Below are positions 27,089 through 35,836 of a stretch of DNA of 64,000 nt, one piece after another. Source of the stretch: Bosea sp. ANAM02 (GTDB lineage: Bacteria; Pseudomonadota; Alphaproteobacteria; Rhizobiales; Beijerinckiaceae); NCBI RefSeq assembly GCF_011764485.1, contig NZ_AP022848.1:4120001-4184000 (forward strand), written 5' to 3'. The position numbers and the translations under genes were made by a program. The notes beneath the pieces were generated by a model. That model searched no databases, was not told the DNA's origin, and saw only the letters and a list, made by a program, of their open reading frames with translations. The first letter of the stretch is position 1; every line of letters begins with the position of its first letter.

Positions 27089-27868
27089 TCAGGCGGTCAG
27101 CGTCAGCCGGTAGGTATAGGTATCGCCGCGGAACAGGCCCTCGACATATTCGAGCATGTCGCCATCGGCGCCATAGCTGCGTCGCTTGATCAGCAGGCAG
27201 GGTACGGGCACCTCGAAGCCGAAGATGGCGCATTCCTCGGCGGTCGGCGCCGCGGCCTCGATAGTCTGGTCGCAGCGCGTCAATGGCAGGCCGAGCGCGG
27301 CGAGCCGGGCATAGACAGAGCCGGAAAGATCGCCCTCCGCCAGCTCGGGCGCCCGCTCCAGATTGTACCAGGCGACCTCGCGCGACATCGGGATGTCGTC
27401 GCCGGAGCGGACGCGGACCAGCTTGAGGAAGCGCGCATGCGAGGAGCGGCCGAAGATCGAGGCGATCGAGCGGTCGTTGACCACGGACCGCTCGACGATG
27501 CGGGAGGATGGCACGCGGCCGAGCTCCTGCATCTCCTCGGTGAATCCCTTGAGCCGGTCCATGCCGGAATGCAGGCGCGGTCCCTCGCCTTGCACGATCG
27601 AGCCCAGGCGCCCCTGCGCGCTCAGCAATTTCCGCTCGCGCAAGGCATTGTAGGAACGCTGCACCGTGGCGCGGCTGATCTTGAGGCGCTCGGCGAGCTG
27701 GCGCTCGGCCGGGAGCGTGGTGCCCGGTGGCAGCGTGCCGTCGCCGATCAATCGAGTCAGCTGGTCCTCAAGCTGCTGGTAGAGCGGCTTGGCGGTGTCG
27801 GTGCGCAGTTCCAGCAGGTCCTGGAAGGGCGGTTTCGTGGTCTGCTTAGGCACTGTCATCGTTTGCAT
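27089..27868 (-). CDS. GntR/HutC-family transcriptional regulator
   Basis: A 259-residue regulator with an N-terminal GntR winged helix (PLYQQLEDQLTRLI, LPAERQLAERLKISRATVQRS, residues ~20-85) and a C-terminal UTRA ligand-binding domain (MSREVAWYNLERAP, PCLLIKRRSYGADG). UTRA domains bind sugars, amino acids or similar effectors. Start 27868 or 27859, both leaving room for a promoter shared with the divergent PfkB kinase at 27919, which it probably regulates. Confidence 0.9.
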   Translation of the reverse strand: MQTMTVPKQTTKPPFQDLLELRTDTAKPLYQQLEDQLTRLIGDGTLPPGTTLPAERQLAERLKISRATVQRSYNALRERKLLSAQGRLGSIVQGEGPRLHSGMDRLKGFTEEMQELGRVPSSRIVERSVVNDRSIASIFGRSSHARFLKLVRVRSGDDIPMSREVAWYNLERAPELAEGDLSGSVYARLAALGLPLTRCDQTIEAAAPTAEECAIFGFEVPVPCLLIKRRSYGADGDMLEYVEGLFRGDTYTYRLTLTA

Positions 27869-27918
27869 GAGCGTGACACAACCCGCGTAGCAATTCGAGA
27901 TCGGGAAGATCAAATTCC

Positions 27919-28860
27919 ATGGCCGGCAAACCCATCTTCGTGCTCGGAAGCTTCGTCGTCGCCTGCTCGGCGAAGGTTGCCCGCTTTCCACGCCCGGGCG
28001 AATCGCTGGCTGCCGAGACCGTGACGATCGAGCCCGGCGGCAAGGGACTGAACCAGGCGATCATGGCGCGCCGGCTCGGCGCCGCGGTCGACGGCCTGCT
28101 CGCCGTGGGCGACGATCTCGCCGCCGCCTTCGCTCCGCCGGCGCTGGAACGGGCGGAGCTGCCGCTCTCGATGCTGGTCCGGCTCGCCGGCCATACCGGC
28201 AGCGGCATCGGCTTCACGGACGCTACCGGCGAAACCTGCCTCGCCGTCGCTTCCGGCGCCAATCTCGCGCTCACGGCCGCGCATGTGAAAGAGCGGGGCC
28301 AGGCCATCACCGAGGCCGCATTGGTGACGGCCCAGTTCGAGATCGGCGATGCGCCGATCGCGGCGGCCTTCCAACTGGCCCGGCAGGCCGGGGTGCCGAC
28401 CCTGCTCAACCCTTCGCCTTACCGGGCGATTCCGGAGGCGATGCTGGCGCAGACCTCGATCCTGATCGTCAACGAGACCGAAGCGCGTGGCCTCGCAGTC
28501 GCGCTCGGCCTGGACCGGGACGGAGCAACCGAGCCGCAGCGATTTGCCAGGGAACTCGGGCCGGCGCTTCTGGAACGAGGGCCTCGCCTCGTCGTCCTGA
28601 CGCGCGGCGCGGCGGGAGCGTTCGCCGTCGCCGCCGACGCCCCCCCGGCCGTGCAGGCCGGCTTCCCGGTCGAGACCGTCGATTCGCTCGGTGCCGGCGA
28701 CGCCTTCGCCATGACACTCGGCGTCCGGCTGGCGATGGGATTGCCCTTGCCGGTCGCCCTGCGCGATGCGGCCGCGGCCGGGGCGCTCACCACCACGCGG
28801 CATGGCGTCTTCGACGCGCTGCCGACGGCCGGCGCGATCGCGGCCATCAGCCGGAGCTGA
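27919..28860 (+). CDS. PfkB-family (ribokinase-like) carbohydrate kinase
   Basis: A 313-residue cytosolic sugar or nucleoside kinase. Substrate-side motif EPGGKGLNQAIMARRLGA near residues 38-55 resembles ribokinase (GGKGANQA), and the catalytic GAGDAFAMTLGVRLA lies near residue 255 with the base aspartate. The anion-hole region and VVLTRGAAGAF are present. Divergent from the GntR/UTRA regulator 50 bp away, a typical regulator-target arrangement. Exact sugar unknown. Confidence 0.88.
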   Translation: MAGKPIFVLGSFVVACSAKVARFPRPGESLAAETVTIEPGGKGLNQAIMARRLGAAVDGLLAVGDDLAAAFAPPALERAELPLSMLVRLAGHTGSGIGFTDATGETCLAVASGANLALTAAHVKERGQAITEAALVTAQFEIGDAPIAAAFQLARQAGVPTLLNPSPYRAIPEAMLAQTSILIVNETEARGLAVALGLDRDGATEPQRFARELGPALLERGPRLVVLTRGAAGAFAVAADAPPAVQAGFPVETVDSLGAGDAFAMTLGVRLAMGLPLPVALRDAAAAGALTTTRHGVFDALPTAGAIAAISRS

Positions 28861-28883
28861 AGCGGCGCTGGATCGATAAAAAA

Positions 28884-28903
28884 CTTTGGATTGCTTTTGG
28901 ACT
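28884..28903. promoter_or_regulatory. Candidate regulator site upstream of LuxR-type gene
   Basis: TTTGGATTGCTTTTGGAC (28885-28902) matches the 27043-27060 site at 15 of 18 positions and repeats TTGGA with the same 11-bp step. It lies about 80 bp before the start of the gene at 28981. Confidence 0.4.
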
Positions 28904-28980
28904 TTTACTAGCCGGCCCATGCTGCTAGTTTCGCCGGCGCGCATCATGCATGCGCACTCCGTGGCCAGCCGGGACCTCTC

Positions 28981-30120
28981 ATGCCGCGCCTCGACGTCGA
29001 TACCGTCATGTCCGCGATCGACCAATTGCTGGTCGGAGCAATGGACGAAGGGCAGATGCAGGCCGCCGCCGAAACGATGCGGCGGCTGTTCAATGGCTCT
29101 AAAGCCTGCTTTGCCGGGTTCGGCCCGAATCCGGAGGACTGGGCCTCCTATACGACAAACCCAGACCCCGCTCTGCAGGAGCGGTGCTTCGGCGAACTCG
29201 CGCCCGATTTCATCGAGATGGGCGGCGCATTGCGCGATATTCCGCTCGGCGAGATCTACCACGACCATGACGTCTTCGGCGCGGAGGCGCTGCGCAACTC
29301 GCGCGTCTGGCAGGAGTGGATGCGGCCGCAGGACATGTATGGCGGCATGGCCTGCCGTCTCGCCAAGAACGGACCGGCCTTCTGGTTCTTCGACGTGCAG
29401 CGCGGCCGGCGGCAGGAGGGCTTCGATGCCGAGGACATCGCCCTGCTCGAAAAGCTCTATCCGGTGCTGCGGCGCGTCGTCGAGCTGCGCCGCCATATCG
29501 GCCGGGTGACCATCCAGCGCGACGAGGCCCGCAGCGCTCTCGACCGGATCGCCATGGGCATCGCGATCCTCGACCCGGACATGAGGATCACCTACGCCAA
29601 TGAGGGCGCCGACGAAATCCTGTCCGATCCCGAAAGCGCGCTCGGCCTGCGCCAGGGCCGCCTCTTCGCGCGTCTGCCGGCCGACCAGCGCCAGCTCCGG
29701 CAGTTGATCGAAGGAGCGCTGCGCAGCGCGCAGGACCCGCTCGTCCCCGCACAGGCCAGCATGATCCTGCATGGCGAGGACGGTTCTCATTCGCTTTCGG
29801 CCTGCGCCATGCCCGCGCCCCCCTCCGTCACACAGGCTCATACGAGCGGGAAGGTGCTGATCGCCCTGCGGCGGCTTGAAATGGCGGCCAATCTCGTCGC
29901 CTGTGCGCGCCAGCTCTTCGATCTCACCGACACCGAAGCCAAATTCGCATCCGCGCTGGCGAGCGGATCATCCCTGACCGAAGCGGCCGAAGCCCAGGGC
30001 GTCCGCATCTCGACCGCGCGCACGCATCTGGCGCGCATCTTCCAGAAGACGAACACCCGCCAGCAAAGTCAGCTCGTTTCACTGCTGCGCAGCGCGGCGC
30101 TCCCCCTGCGCCCGCGCTGA
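28981..30120 (+). CDS. LuxR-type HTH regulator with large N-terminal sensor region
   Basis: A 379-residue regulator. Residues ~1-180 form an unrecognised sensor domain, then a PAS-like stretch (ALDRIAMGIAILDPDMRITYANEGADEIL, key part GIAILDPDMRITYAN) near 190-290. The LuxR helix-turn-helix occupies ~310-370 (LTDTEAKFASALASGSSLTEA, RISTARTHLARIFQKTNT). No receiver or quorum-sensing autoinducer domain is evident. The HTH is related to that of the gene at 26308-26922, and the two share an upstream direct-repeat motif. Confidence 0.85.
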   Translation: MPRLDVDTVMSAIDQLLVGAMDEGQMQAAAETMRRLFNGSKACFAGFGPNPEDWASYTTNPDPALQERCFGELAPDFIEMGGALRDIPLGEIYHDHDVFGAEALRNSRVWQEWMRPQDMYGGMACRLAKNGPAFWFFDVQRGRRQEGFDAEDIALLEKLYPVLRRVVELRRHIGRVTIQRDEARSALDRIAMGIAILDPDMRITYANEGADEILSDPESALGLRQGRLFARLPADQRQLRQLIEGALRSAQDPLVPAQASMILHGEDGSHSLSACAMPAPPSVTQAHTSGKVLIALRRLEMAANLVACARQLFDLTDTEAKFASALASGSSLTEAAEAQGVRISTARTHLARIFQKTNTRQQSQLVSLLRSAALPLRPR

Positions 30121-30309
30121 ACCGTCGATCATCCGGGTAGAACGGCGGAGAATCCCCCGCGCTCTTCGATCAGCCTTCCCGGCTTCCGTTCGGTCAGGCC
30201 ATGGAAGACAGCCTAGGAGAACCGGCGCGATCCTTTCGTCATCCAAATGACGGAGACGAATTCAGGGAAGTGCTGGAAACGGCCGGGATTCGGCGTAAGA
30301 ACCCGCTGC

Positions 30310-30618
30310 CTATTCACCTGGCTGCGGGCCGTCATAGCCGCCGATAATGACGAGATCGGACTGGCCGGCGCTGCTGAGATGCTTCACCGCCTCCTGGTAC
30401 TCCGGCGAGGCGTAGCAGGCGCGGGCCGTCTCCTCGTCCTTGAACTCGATGACGACGTTGTGCTTGCGGCCCTCGCCGCGGGCGAGCTTGTACTCGCCGC
30501 CGCGCACCAGAAACCTCGCGCCGTATTTGGCGAAGGCGACGGCGTTGAGCGAACGGTATGCGGCATAGGCCTCGGCGTTCTCGACGTCGACGCGCGCGAT
30601 CCAATAGCCTTTAGCCAT
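30310..30618 (-). CDS. DUF1330 protein
   Basis: A 102-residue protein of the DUF1330 (dimeric ferredoxin-like barrel) family: KGYWIARVDVENAEAYAAY, ARFLVRGGEY, NVVIEFKDEETARACYASPEYQEA. No enzymatic role is established. It is a tandem paralogue of the gene at 30622-30909, three bases away. Both lie downstream of pyrF on the same strand. Confidence 0.9.
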   Translation of the reverse strand: MAKGYWIARVDVENAEAYAAYRSLNAVAFAKYGARFLVRGGEYKLARGEGRKHNVVIEFKDEETARACYASPEYQEAVKHLSSAGQSDLVIIGGYDGPQPGE

Positions 30619-30621
30619 CGC

Positions 30622-30909
30622 TCAGGCCCCTTCGACGGCGACGAGATCGATCTCGCCGGCGCCTTCGCGCAGCTTCCGCGCCTCGGCATATTCCGGCGAG
30701 AACAGGTAGGCGCGAGCCGATTCGAAATCCTTGAACTCGATCACGACGTTGCGGGCACGACCTTCGCCCTCGCCCACCGTCATCTGGCCGCCGCGAACGA
30801 TCGGCGTGCCGCCATAGATCTTCATGACCTCCGAGGCCTTGGCGGCATAGCCCGCCCATTTGGTCGCGTCGGTGACCTTGGCGCGGCCGATGACATATCC
30901 CTTGGGCAT
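30622..30909 (-). CDS. DUF1330 protein
   Basis: A 95-residue DUF1330 protein (KGYVIGRAKVTDATKWAGY, TPIVRGGQ, NVVIEFKDFESARAYLFSPEY). It shares about half its positions with the next gene by eye, including the block NVVIEFKD, so a local duplication is likely. Probably co-transcribed with pyrF and the second copy. Confidence 0.9.
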   Translation of the reverse strand: MPKGYVIGRAKVTDATKWAGYAAKASEVMKIYGGTPIVRGGQMTVGEGEGRARNVVIEFKDFESARAYLFSPEYAEARKLREGAGEIDLVAVEGA

Positions 30910-30966
30910 GGTGCTATCCGTCAGCTGAAACGAATCCGAGACCGTTCTCTCGTCCGGGCACGAAGC

Positions 30967-31674
30967 TTACGAAGCCGCGACGATCTCGTCCATGACCGCG
31001 CCAGCCGCTGCACGCGGGTCTGCCGCGCGGATAATGGGACGCCCGACGACGAGATGATCGGCGCCGACGCGAATCGCCTCGGCCGGAGTCAGCGTGCGCT
31101 TCTGATCGCCCGCCGCGCTGCCGGAAGGGCGGATGCCGGGCGTGACGATGACCATATCGGGCCCGATGACCTCGCGCACGATCTCGGTCTCGGCGGCCGA
31201 GCAGACGATGCCGTCGATCCCGGCCGTGCGCGCCTGCTCGGCACGCAGGCGCACGAGATCGCGCACGGCGAGCCCGTAGCCGGCGTCGCGCAGGTCGCCG
31301 TCGTCATAGGACGTCAGCGCGGTGACCGCGAGCAGCTTCAGATCGGCATCGCGACGCCCTTCGACAGCGCCGCGCATGGTCTGGGGATAAGCATGGACGG
31401 TCAGGAAGGTGACGCCGAGCTTGGTCAGCGAGTCCACGCCCTCGGTCACCGTATTGCCGATGTCGTGCAGCTTGAGGTCGAGGAAGACGTTCTTGCCCTC
31501 GGCGACGAGCTGGCGGGCGAGATCGAGCCCGCCAGCGAAGGCGAGGCGATAGCCGATCTTGTAGAAGGTGACGCCGTCGCCCAGCGTCGAGACGAGACGA
31601 TAGGCATCCCAAACGGTCGGCACGTCGAGGGCGACGATCAGGCGGTCGCGGACATCGTTGATCTTCTGGTTCAT
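30967..31674 (-). CDS. pyrF: Orotidine 5'-phosphate decarboxylase
   Basis: Last step of UMP synthesis: OMP to UMP and CO2. The 235-residue TIM barrel has the substrate aspartate in IVALDVP, the catalytic DxK motif in [12 protein letters not shown], and the phosphate-binding end TPGIRP...VVGRPI. The ATG at 31674 ([10 protein letters not shown]) matches the family's usual N-terminus; the longer open frame runs on without homology. Confidence 0.96.
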   Translation of the reverse strand: MNQKINDVRDRLIVALDVPTVWDAYRLVSTLGDGVTFYKIGYRLAFAGGLDLARQLVAEGKNVFLDLKLHDIGNTVTEGVDSLTKLGVTFLTVHAYPQTMRGAVEGRRDADLKLLAVTALTSYDDGDLRDAGYGLAVRDLVRLRAEQARTAGIDGIVCSAAETEIVREVIGPDMVIVTPGIRPSGSAAGDQKRTLTPAEAIRVGADHLVVGRPIIRAADPRAAAGAVMDEIVAAS

Positions 31675-31853
31675 CAACCGGCTCCCTGAGTTTCGAGGGA
31701 AGGCGCACGATTCGAAGCGGGATGCAAGCGCAAGCGCCACCGCGTCGGCGCGCAGGACATCCTTCCACGCATCGATGACCTGCCGAGAAATCTATTTCCG
31801 CCTTCGGGCACATCCTCTACGCGTCGCGCTCCGCTTCCTCGGAGACGCCGACC

Positions 31854-32618
31854 ATGTCCCTGGCCGCCCTGATCGGGTTCCTGCTGCTGACCGGGATGGC
31901 GGCCTATGTCCAGACCCTGACCGGCTTCGCCTTCGGCCTGATCACGATGGGCGGCGTCGGCCTGACCGGGCTGCTCTCGCTGCCGGACGCGGCGATGCTT
32001 GTCAGCGCGCTCACGCTGGTCAACGCGGCGCAGATGCTGCTCAAGGGCTGGCGCGATGTCGACTGGCGCAAGTTCGGGCTCGTGCTGCTCGCAAGCTGGC
32101 CCTTCCTCTTCATCGGTTTTCATCTGCTGGAATGGCTCGCCGCCAGCCGGGCCGACCTGCTCAGGCTGGCGCTCGGCTTCGTGATCATTGTCTCAAGCCT
32201 GCAACTGGCGCGGAAGCCCGAACCGCTCAAGCAGCCATCGGCGGCCCCGAGCTACCTGTTTTTCGGCAGCATCGCGGGACTGATGAGCGGAATGTTCTCC
32301 ACCGCCGGCCCGCCGCTCGTCTACCATTTCTACCGTCAGCCGATGCCGCTGGTGGTGATCCGCGAAACACTGGTCACGATCTTCGCGCTGAACGCCCTGT
32401 TCCGCACGGGTATGGTGATCGCCACCGACCAGATCCCCGCACCGTCGACGCTGTCCGGGCTCTTCGCCATTCCCGCGGTGATGCTGGGCACGCACCTGGC
32501 GCGGCGCTACCCGCCGCCGCTCACGCAGGCCACGATGCGGCAGATCGTATTCCTGCTGCTGTTCCTGTCGGGTGTGTCGCTCGGCGCGCCGGCGGTTCTT
32601 CACCTGCTCGGGGTCTGA
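31854..32618 (+). CDS. TauE/SafE-family sulfite/anion exporter
   Basis: A 254-residue inner-membrane protein with about eight TM helices in two repeats. The first block is GFLLLTGMAAYVQTLTGFAFGL and the second GSIAGLMSGMFSTAGPPLVYHFY, where the conserved GxxxGxxxxxGP pattern lies. Family members export sulfite, sulfoacetate or related organosulfur anions. No sulfur-metabolism genes adjoin it, so the substrate is open. Confidence 0.9.
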   Translation: MSLAALIGFLLLTGMAAYVQTLTGFAFGLITMGGVGLTGLLSLPDAAMLVSALTLVNAAQMLLKGWRDVDWRKFGLVLLASWPFLFIGFHLLEWLAASRADLLRLALGFVIIVSSLQLARKPEPLKQPSAAPSYLFFGSIAGLMSGMFSTAGPPLVYHFYRQPMPLVVIRETLVTIFALNALFRTGMVIATDQIPAPSTLSGLFAIPAVMLGTHLARRYPPPLTQATMRQIVFLLLFLSGVSLGAPAVLHLLGV

Positions 32619-32689
32619 AGCCCGCCGTCATTGCAGGGAAACACGCCGTCGTTACGGGCAGGTCGAAGGTCTGAACCGACCAAGACAGG

Positions 32690-32773
32690 GCGTCATTCTC
32701 GGGCTTGACCCGAGAATCTCATGACGAGAAGGCCCTGGTTTCCGAGATGCTCGGGTCAGGCCCGAGCATGACG
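32690..32773. repeat. Palindromic element, GTCAT...ATGAC family
   Basis: Two hairpins: ATTCTCGGG/CCCGAGAAT and GATGCTCGGG/CCCGAGCATG. Nearly identical to the element at 5054-5154. A degenerate relative (CGTCATTGCAGGG) appears just upstream around 32628. It separates two convergent genes. Confidence 0.85.
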
Positions 32774-32795
32774 GCGGTGGGGGGACGCCCCACCC

Positions 32796-33458
32796 TCAGA
32801 ACTGCGGCTCCTCAGGAGCCTGAGCAGCGAAGACCTGCTGGAAGACCTGTCCCCAGACGTCCGGCGGCTGCGCACCGGAGACGGCGAGCTTGCCGTCGAC
32901 GATGAAGAAGGGCACGCCCGTGACGCCGACCTTGCGGGCGTGATCCTCCAGCCCGATCACGGTCTCGCGCAACTCGTCATTGGCGAGTTCGTCGCGAGCC
33001 GCCTGCTCGTCAAAACCCTGCTCGACCGCGATCTGGATCAGCGTCTCGACATCGCCGATGTCGCGCCCGTCCTGCCAATAGGCCTTGAACAGGGCGGCCT
33101 TCATGTCACCGCCGCGCTGTACGGTGGATGCCGCCGCGACCAGCATATGGGCCATGCGGGTGTTGACGCTCTTTGTCACCTTCGCCCAGTTGAACGTGAC
33201 ACCACTCTCCAGCGCCGCCTCCGACAAGCGGAGCTCGATCTCCTTGCGCTTGCCCGGGCCGAACTTCGTATCGAGATAGAGCGTGCGGTCCATGCCCTCG
33301 ACAGGCATCTCCGGATTGAGCTCGTACGGCAGCCAGGTGATGGCGAAGCGCTCGGTCAGGCCGTAGCGCTCCAGCGCCGCCTCTAGCCGCGCCTTGCCGA
33401 TGAAGCACCAGGGACAGGCGACGTCGGAGACGATCGCGAGCGGCATCTTGTCCTGCAT
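32796..33458 (-). CDS. DsbA-family (FrnE-like) thiol oxidoreductase
   Basis: A 220-residue thioredoxin-fold protein with active-site CPWC (SDVACPWCFIGKARLE) near residue 14, an inserted helical domain and the cis-proline block VTGVPFFIVDG. No signal peptide is visible, so it is cytosolic, like FrnE and 2-hydroxychromene-2-carboxylate isomerase relatives. The ATG at 33458 was chosen because upstream codons fall toward a palindromic element at 33483-33527. Confidence 0.9.
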   Translation of the reverse strand: MQDKMPLAIVSDVACPWCFIGKARLEAALERYGLTERFAITWLPYELNPEMPVEGMDRTLYLDTKFGPGKRKEIELRLSEAALESGVTFNWAKVTKSVNTRMAHMLVAAASTVQRGGDMKAALFKAYWQDGRDIGDVETLIQIAVEQGFDEQAARDELANDELRETVIGLEDHARKVGVTGVPFFIVDGKLAVSGAQPPDVWGQVFQQVFAAQAPEEPQF

Positions 33459-33482
33459 GTCGATATCCTCATGCTCGTCTCG

Positions 33483-33527
33483 GCATCGACTTGTCCGAAA
33501 ACCGGGTTCCACTTTTCGGGCCGATGC
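33483..33527 (-). repeat. GCATCG-type palindromic element (family 2)
   Basis: GCATCG...CGATGC ends around the core GAAAAGTGGAACCCGGTTTTC on the minus strand (here 20 bases: GAAAAGTGGAACCCGGTTTT). It sits between epmB and the DsbA-like gene. Confidence 0.78.
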
Positions 33528-33528
33528 C

Positions 33529-34596
33529 TCAGGCGGGCGGGTAGCGATGCTGCCCGCCGTGACGGTCTTCGGCTACCGCCTCCACGCCCGGCGTCTCGCA
33601 GCCGGAGAGGAAGGCGGGGCCGACCGGAATCTTGCCGGCGCCGCCGGGAATGTCGAGGATATAGGTCGGCTGGCACAGGCCGGAAAGGTTGCCGCGCAGG
33701 CTTTTGACCAGCGCCTGCCCCTCCTCCAGCGTCAGGCGGAAATGCGAAGTGCCCGGCGCCAGATCGGGATGGTGCAGGTAATAGGGCTTGATACGGTTCT
33801 CGACGAAGGTGCGCATCAGGGCACCGAGCGTGTCGACATCGGCATTGACGCCCTTGAGCAGCACGGACTGGCTGAGCAGGACATGGCCGGTATCGGCCAG
33901 CGTCGCGATGGCGGCGCGGGCATCCTCGGTGAACTCGCGCGGATGATTGGCGTGGATCGCGATATAGCTCGCCTTGCCGGGGATGCGCAGCGCCCGTGCA
34001 TAATCCGGCGTGATCCGGCCGGGATCGACGACCGGCACGCGGGTATGCCAGCGCGCGACCTTGATATGCGGGATCGCGGCCAGGCGCTTCGCCACCTCGC
34101 GGACGCGGCGGGCGGAGAGGATGAAGGGGTCGCCGCCGGTCACGATCACCTCCCAGATCTCGGGGCGGGAGGCGAGATAGGCGAGCGCGGCGTCGAGCTT
34201 GGCGCCGGTCAGCGCCTCGCCGCCGGGGCCGACCATCTCGCGCCGGAAACAGAAGCGGCAATAGACCGGGCAGGCATGGACGAGCTTGAGCAGGGCGCGG
34301 TCGGGATAGCGATGGACGATGCCCTCGACGGGTGAATGGGCCTCGTCGCCGATCGGGTCGGCCAGCTCCTGCGGCAGCGTCGTGAGCTCGGCGGCATCGG
34401 GAATGAACTGGCGCGCGATCGGGTCGGCCAAGTCAGCCGGATCGATCAGCCGGGCCACGGCCGGCGTGACCGAGACGGCATAGCGCTCCGCCACCTTCTG
34501 CAGGGCGTCGCGGCGCGAGAGCGCGGCGAGGCCGACCTCGACAAGCGCGTCGATGCTGCGCAAAGGCTGGCCGCCGGGAGGCTGGTGAACGGTCAT
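33529..34596 (-). CDS. epmB: EF-P lysine 2,3-aminomutase-like enzyme EpmB
   Basis: A radical-SAM enzyme of 355 residues that converts (S)-alpha-lysine to (R)-beta-lysine for EF-P modification. The iron-sulfur CxxxCxxC is in CPVYCRFCFRRE near residue 110. PLP lysine and lysine-2,3-aminomutase blocks follow (VTGGDPFIL, HTRVPVV, KPYYLHHPDLAPGTSHFR). It overlaps epmA by four bases. With epmA beside it and efp divergent, this is a complete EF-P beta-lysylation locus; no epmC (hydroxylase) is seen. Confidence 0.93.
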   Translation of the reverse strand: MTVHQPPGGQPLRSIDALVEVGLAALSRRDALQKVAERYAVSVTPAVARLIDPADLADPIARQFIPDAAELTTLPQELADPIGDEAHSPVEGIVHRYPDRALLKLVHACPVYCRFCFRREMVGPGGEALTGAKLDAALAYLASRPEIWEVIVTGGDPFILSARRVREVAKRLAAIPHIKVARWHTRVPVVDPGRITPDYARALRIPGKASYIAIHANHPREFTEDARAAIATLADTGHVLLSQSVLLKGVNADVDTLGALMRTFVENRIKPYYLHHPDLAPGTSHFRLTLEEGQALVKSLRGNLSGLCQPTYILDIPGGAGKIPVGPAFLSGCETPGVEAVAEDRHGGQHRYPPA

Positions 34597-35657
34597 GCCC
34601 CTCCCCTGCCCGGTTCCGCGACCGGCGTCCAGAGCACATCCTCGATCCGGCGCGCGCCGACGCAGAGCATGGCAAGCCGGTCGAAGCCGAGCGCGATACC
34701 GGACGCCGCCGGCATCAGCGCCAGCGCCGCCAGGAAATCCTCGTCGACCGGATAGCGCTCGCCATAGATGCGCTCCTTCTCGTCCATATCGGCCTCGAAA
34801 CGGCGGCGTTGCTCGGCCGGGTCGGTGAGTTCGCCGAAGGCATTGGCGAGCTCGACGCCGCAGGCATAGAGCTCGAAGCGCTCGGCCACGCGCGGATCGC
34901 CGGGCTTTGGCCGGGCAAGCGCAGCCTCGCTGATCGGGTATTCGCAGAGGATCGTGGCACGGCCGCGGCCGAGATGCGGTTCGATGCGCTCGGAGAGGAT
35001 GCGGCTGAAGATATCGGACCAGCTATCATCATCCGTCACCCGGATGCCGGCCTCGACCGCATCGGCGGCCAATCCGCCGCGATCAACCTCCTGATCGGCA
35101 GTGACCGTACGCAGCAGGTCGATCCCGGCATGGCGCTTGAACGCCTCCTGCAAGGTCAGGCGCTCGGGCTCGGCGAAGGGATCGGCCTCGATGCCGCGCC
35201 AGCGCAGCGTCGACGCACCGGCGGCGCGCGCCGCTTCGGCCATCAGTGCCGCGCAATCCCGCATCAGCGCCTCGTAATCCTCACCGGCGCGATACCATTC
35301 CAGCATGGTGAATTCGGGATGGTGCAGCGCCGTGCGCTCGCGATTGCGGAAGACGCGGGCGAAATCGAAGATGCGGGTCTCGCCAGCCGCCAGCAGCTTC
35401 TTGGCGGCGAATTCCGGCGAGGTATGCAGGTAATAGGGATGCGGCGCCGCCGCGTTGTCGATCAACGTCGTGCCGAAGCCATGCAGGTGCGTCTCGTTGC
35501 CGGGCGAGAGCTGCAGGATCGCGGCCTCGACCTCGGTGAAGTCGCGGGCCTCGAACCAGCGGCGCAGCGCCGTCTTGATCCGCCCGCGTGCCAGCAGGGC
35601 GGGGCGGCGGTCGGCATGGATGTCGGGCCGCCAGAACGGCGTCGGGGACGAACTCAT
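34593..35657 (-). CDS. epmA: EF-P--beta-lysine ligase EpmA (GenX/PoxA)
   Basis: A class II lysyl-tRNA-synthetase paralogue of 354 residues without the tRNA anticodon domain; it attaches beta-lysine to Lys34 of EF-P. Motif 2 region FRNRERTALHHPEFTMLEWYRA and motif 3 GIALGFDRLAML are intact. The ATG at 35657 (MSSSPTPFWRPD) leaves a 179-bp divergent regulatory gap to efp. First gene of the epmA-epmB operon. Confidence 0.94.
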   Translation of the reverse strand: MSSSPTPFWRPDIHADRRPALLARGRIKTALRRWFEARDFTEVEAAILQLSPGNETHLHGFGTTLIDNAAAPHPYYLHTSPEFAAKKLLAAGETRIFDFARVFRNRERTALHHPEFTMLEWYRAGEDYEALMRDCAALMAEAARAAGASTLRWRGIEADPFAEPERLTLQEAFKRHAGIDLLRTVTADQEVDRGGLAADAVEAGIRVTDDDSWSDIFSRILSERIEPHLGRGRATILCEYPISEAALARPKPGDPRVAERFELYACGVELANAFGELTDPAEQRRRFEADMDEKERIYGERYPVDEDFLAALALMPAASGIALGFDRLAMLCVGARRIEDVLWTPVAEPGRGGA

Positions 35658-35745
35658 CGAATCTCGCGTCGAATGCGTCGGAAAGCTTTCGTTTCGCGCG
35701 CGAATGCGGTAGTTGCGCGGCGACAGAATTCGCATAGAGCATCGC

Positions 35746-35786
35746 GCGAAGAAGTGGGAACCGGTTTTTCGCGATAGCGATGCTCT
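35746..35786 (+). repeat. GCATCG-type palindromic element in the epmA-efp intergenic region
   Basis: AGAGCATCGC...GCGATGCTCT ends around GAAGTGGGAACCGGTTTTTC. Opposite orientation to the copies at 19379 and 33483. It lies 50 bp before the efp start, where it could form a hairpin in the efp leader. Confidence 0.75.
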
Positions 35787-35836
35787 GAATTTAAGATTTG
35801 CGCGGGGACGGCTCCCGCACCAGCAAGGACACTCAC

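Noticed and set aside
27910..29841. 643-codon open frame on the minus strand
   Set aside because: It lies antisense to the PfkB kinase and LuxR-type genes, which have clear family motifs. Long antisense frames are common in high-GC DNA; no motif or ribosome site supports it.
30237..30252. CGTCAT-CCAA-ATGACG hairpin after the LuxR-type gene
   Set aside because: It shares the GTCAT/ATGAC ends but is only 16 bp; may be chance or a remnant of the repeat family, not enough to annotate.
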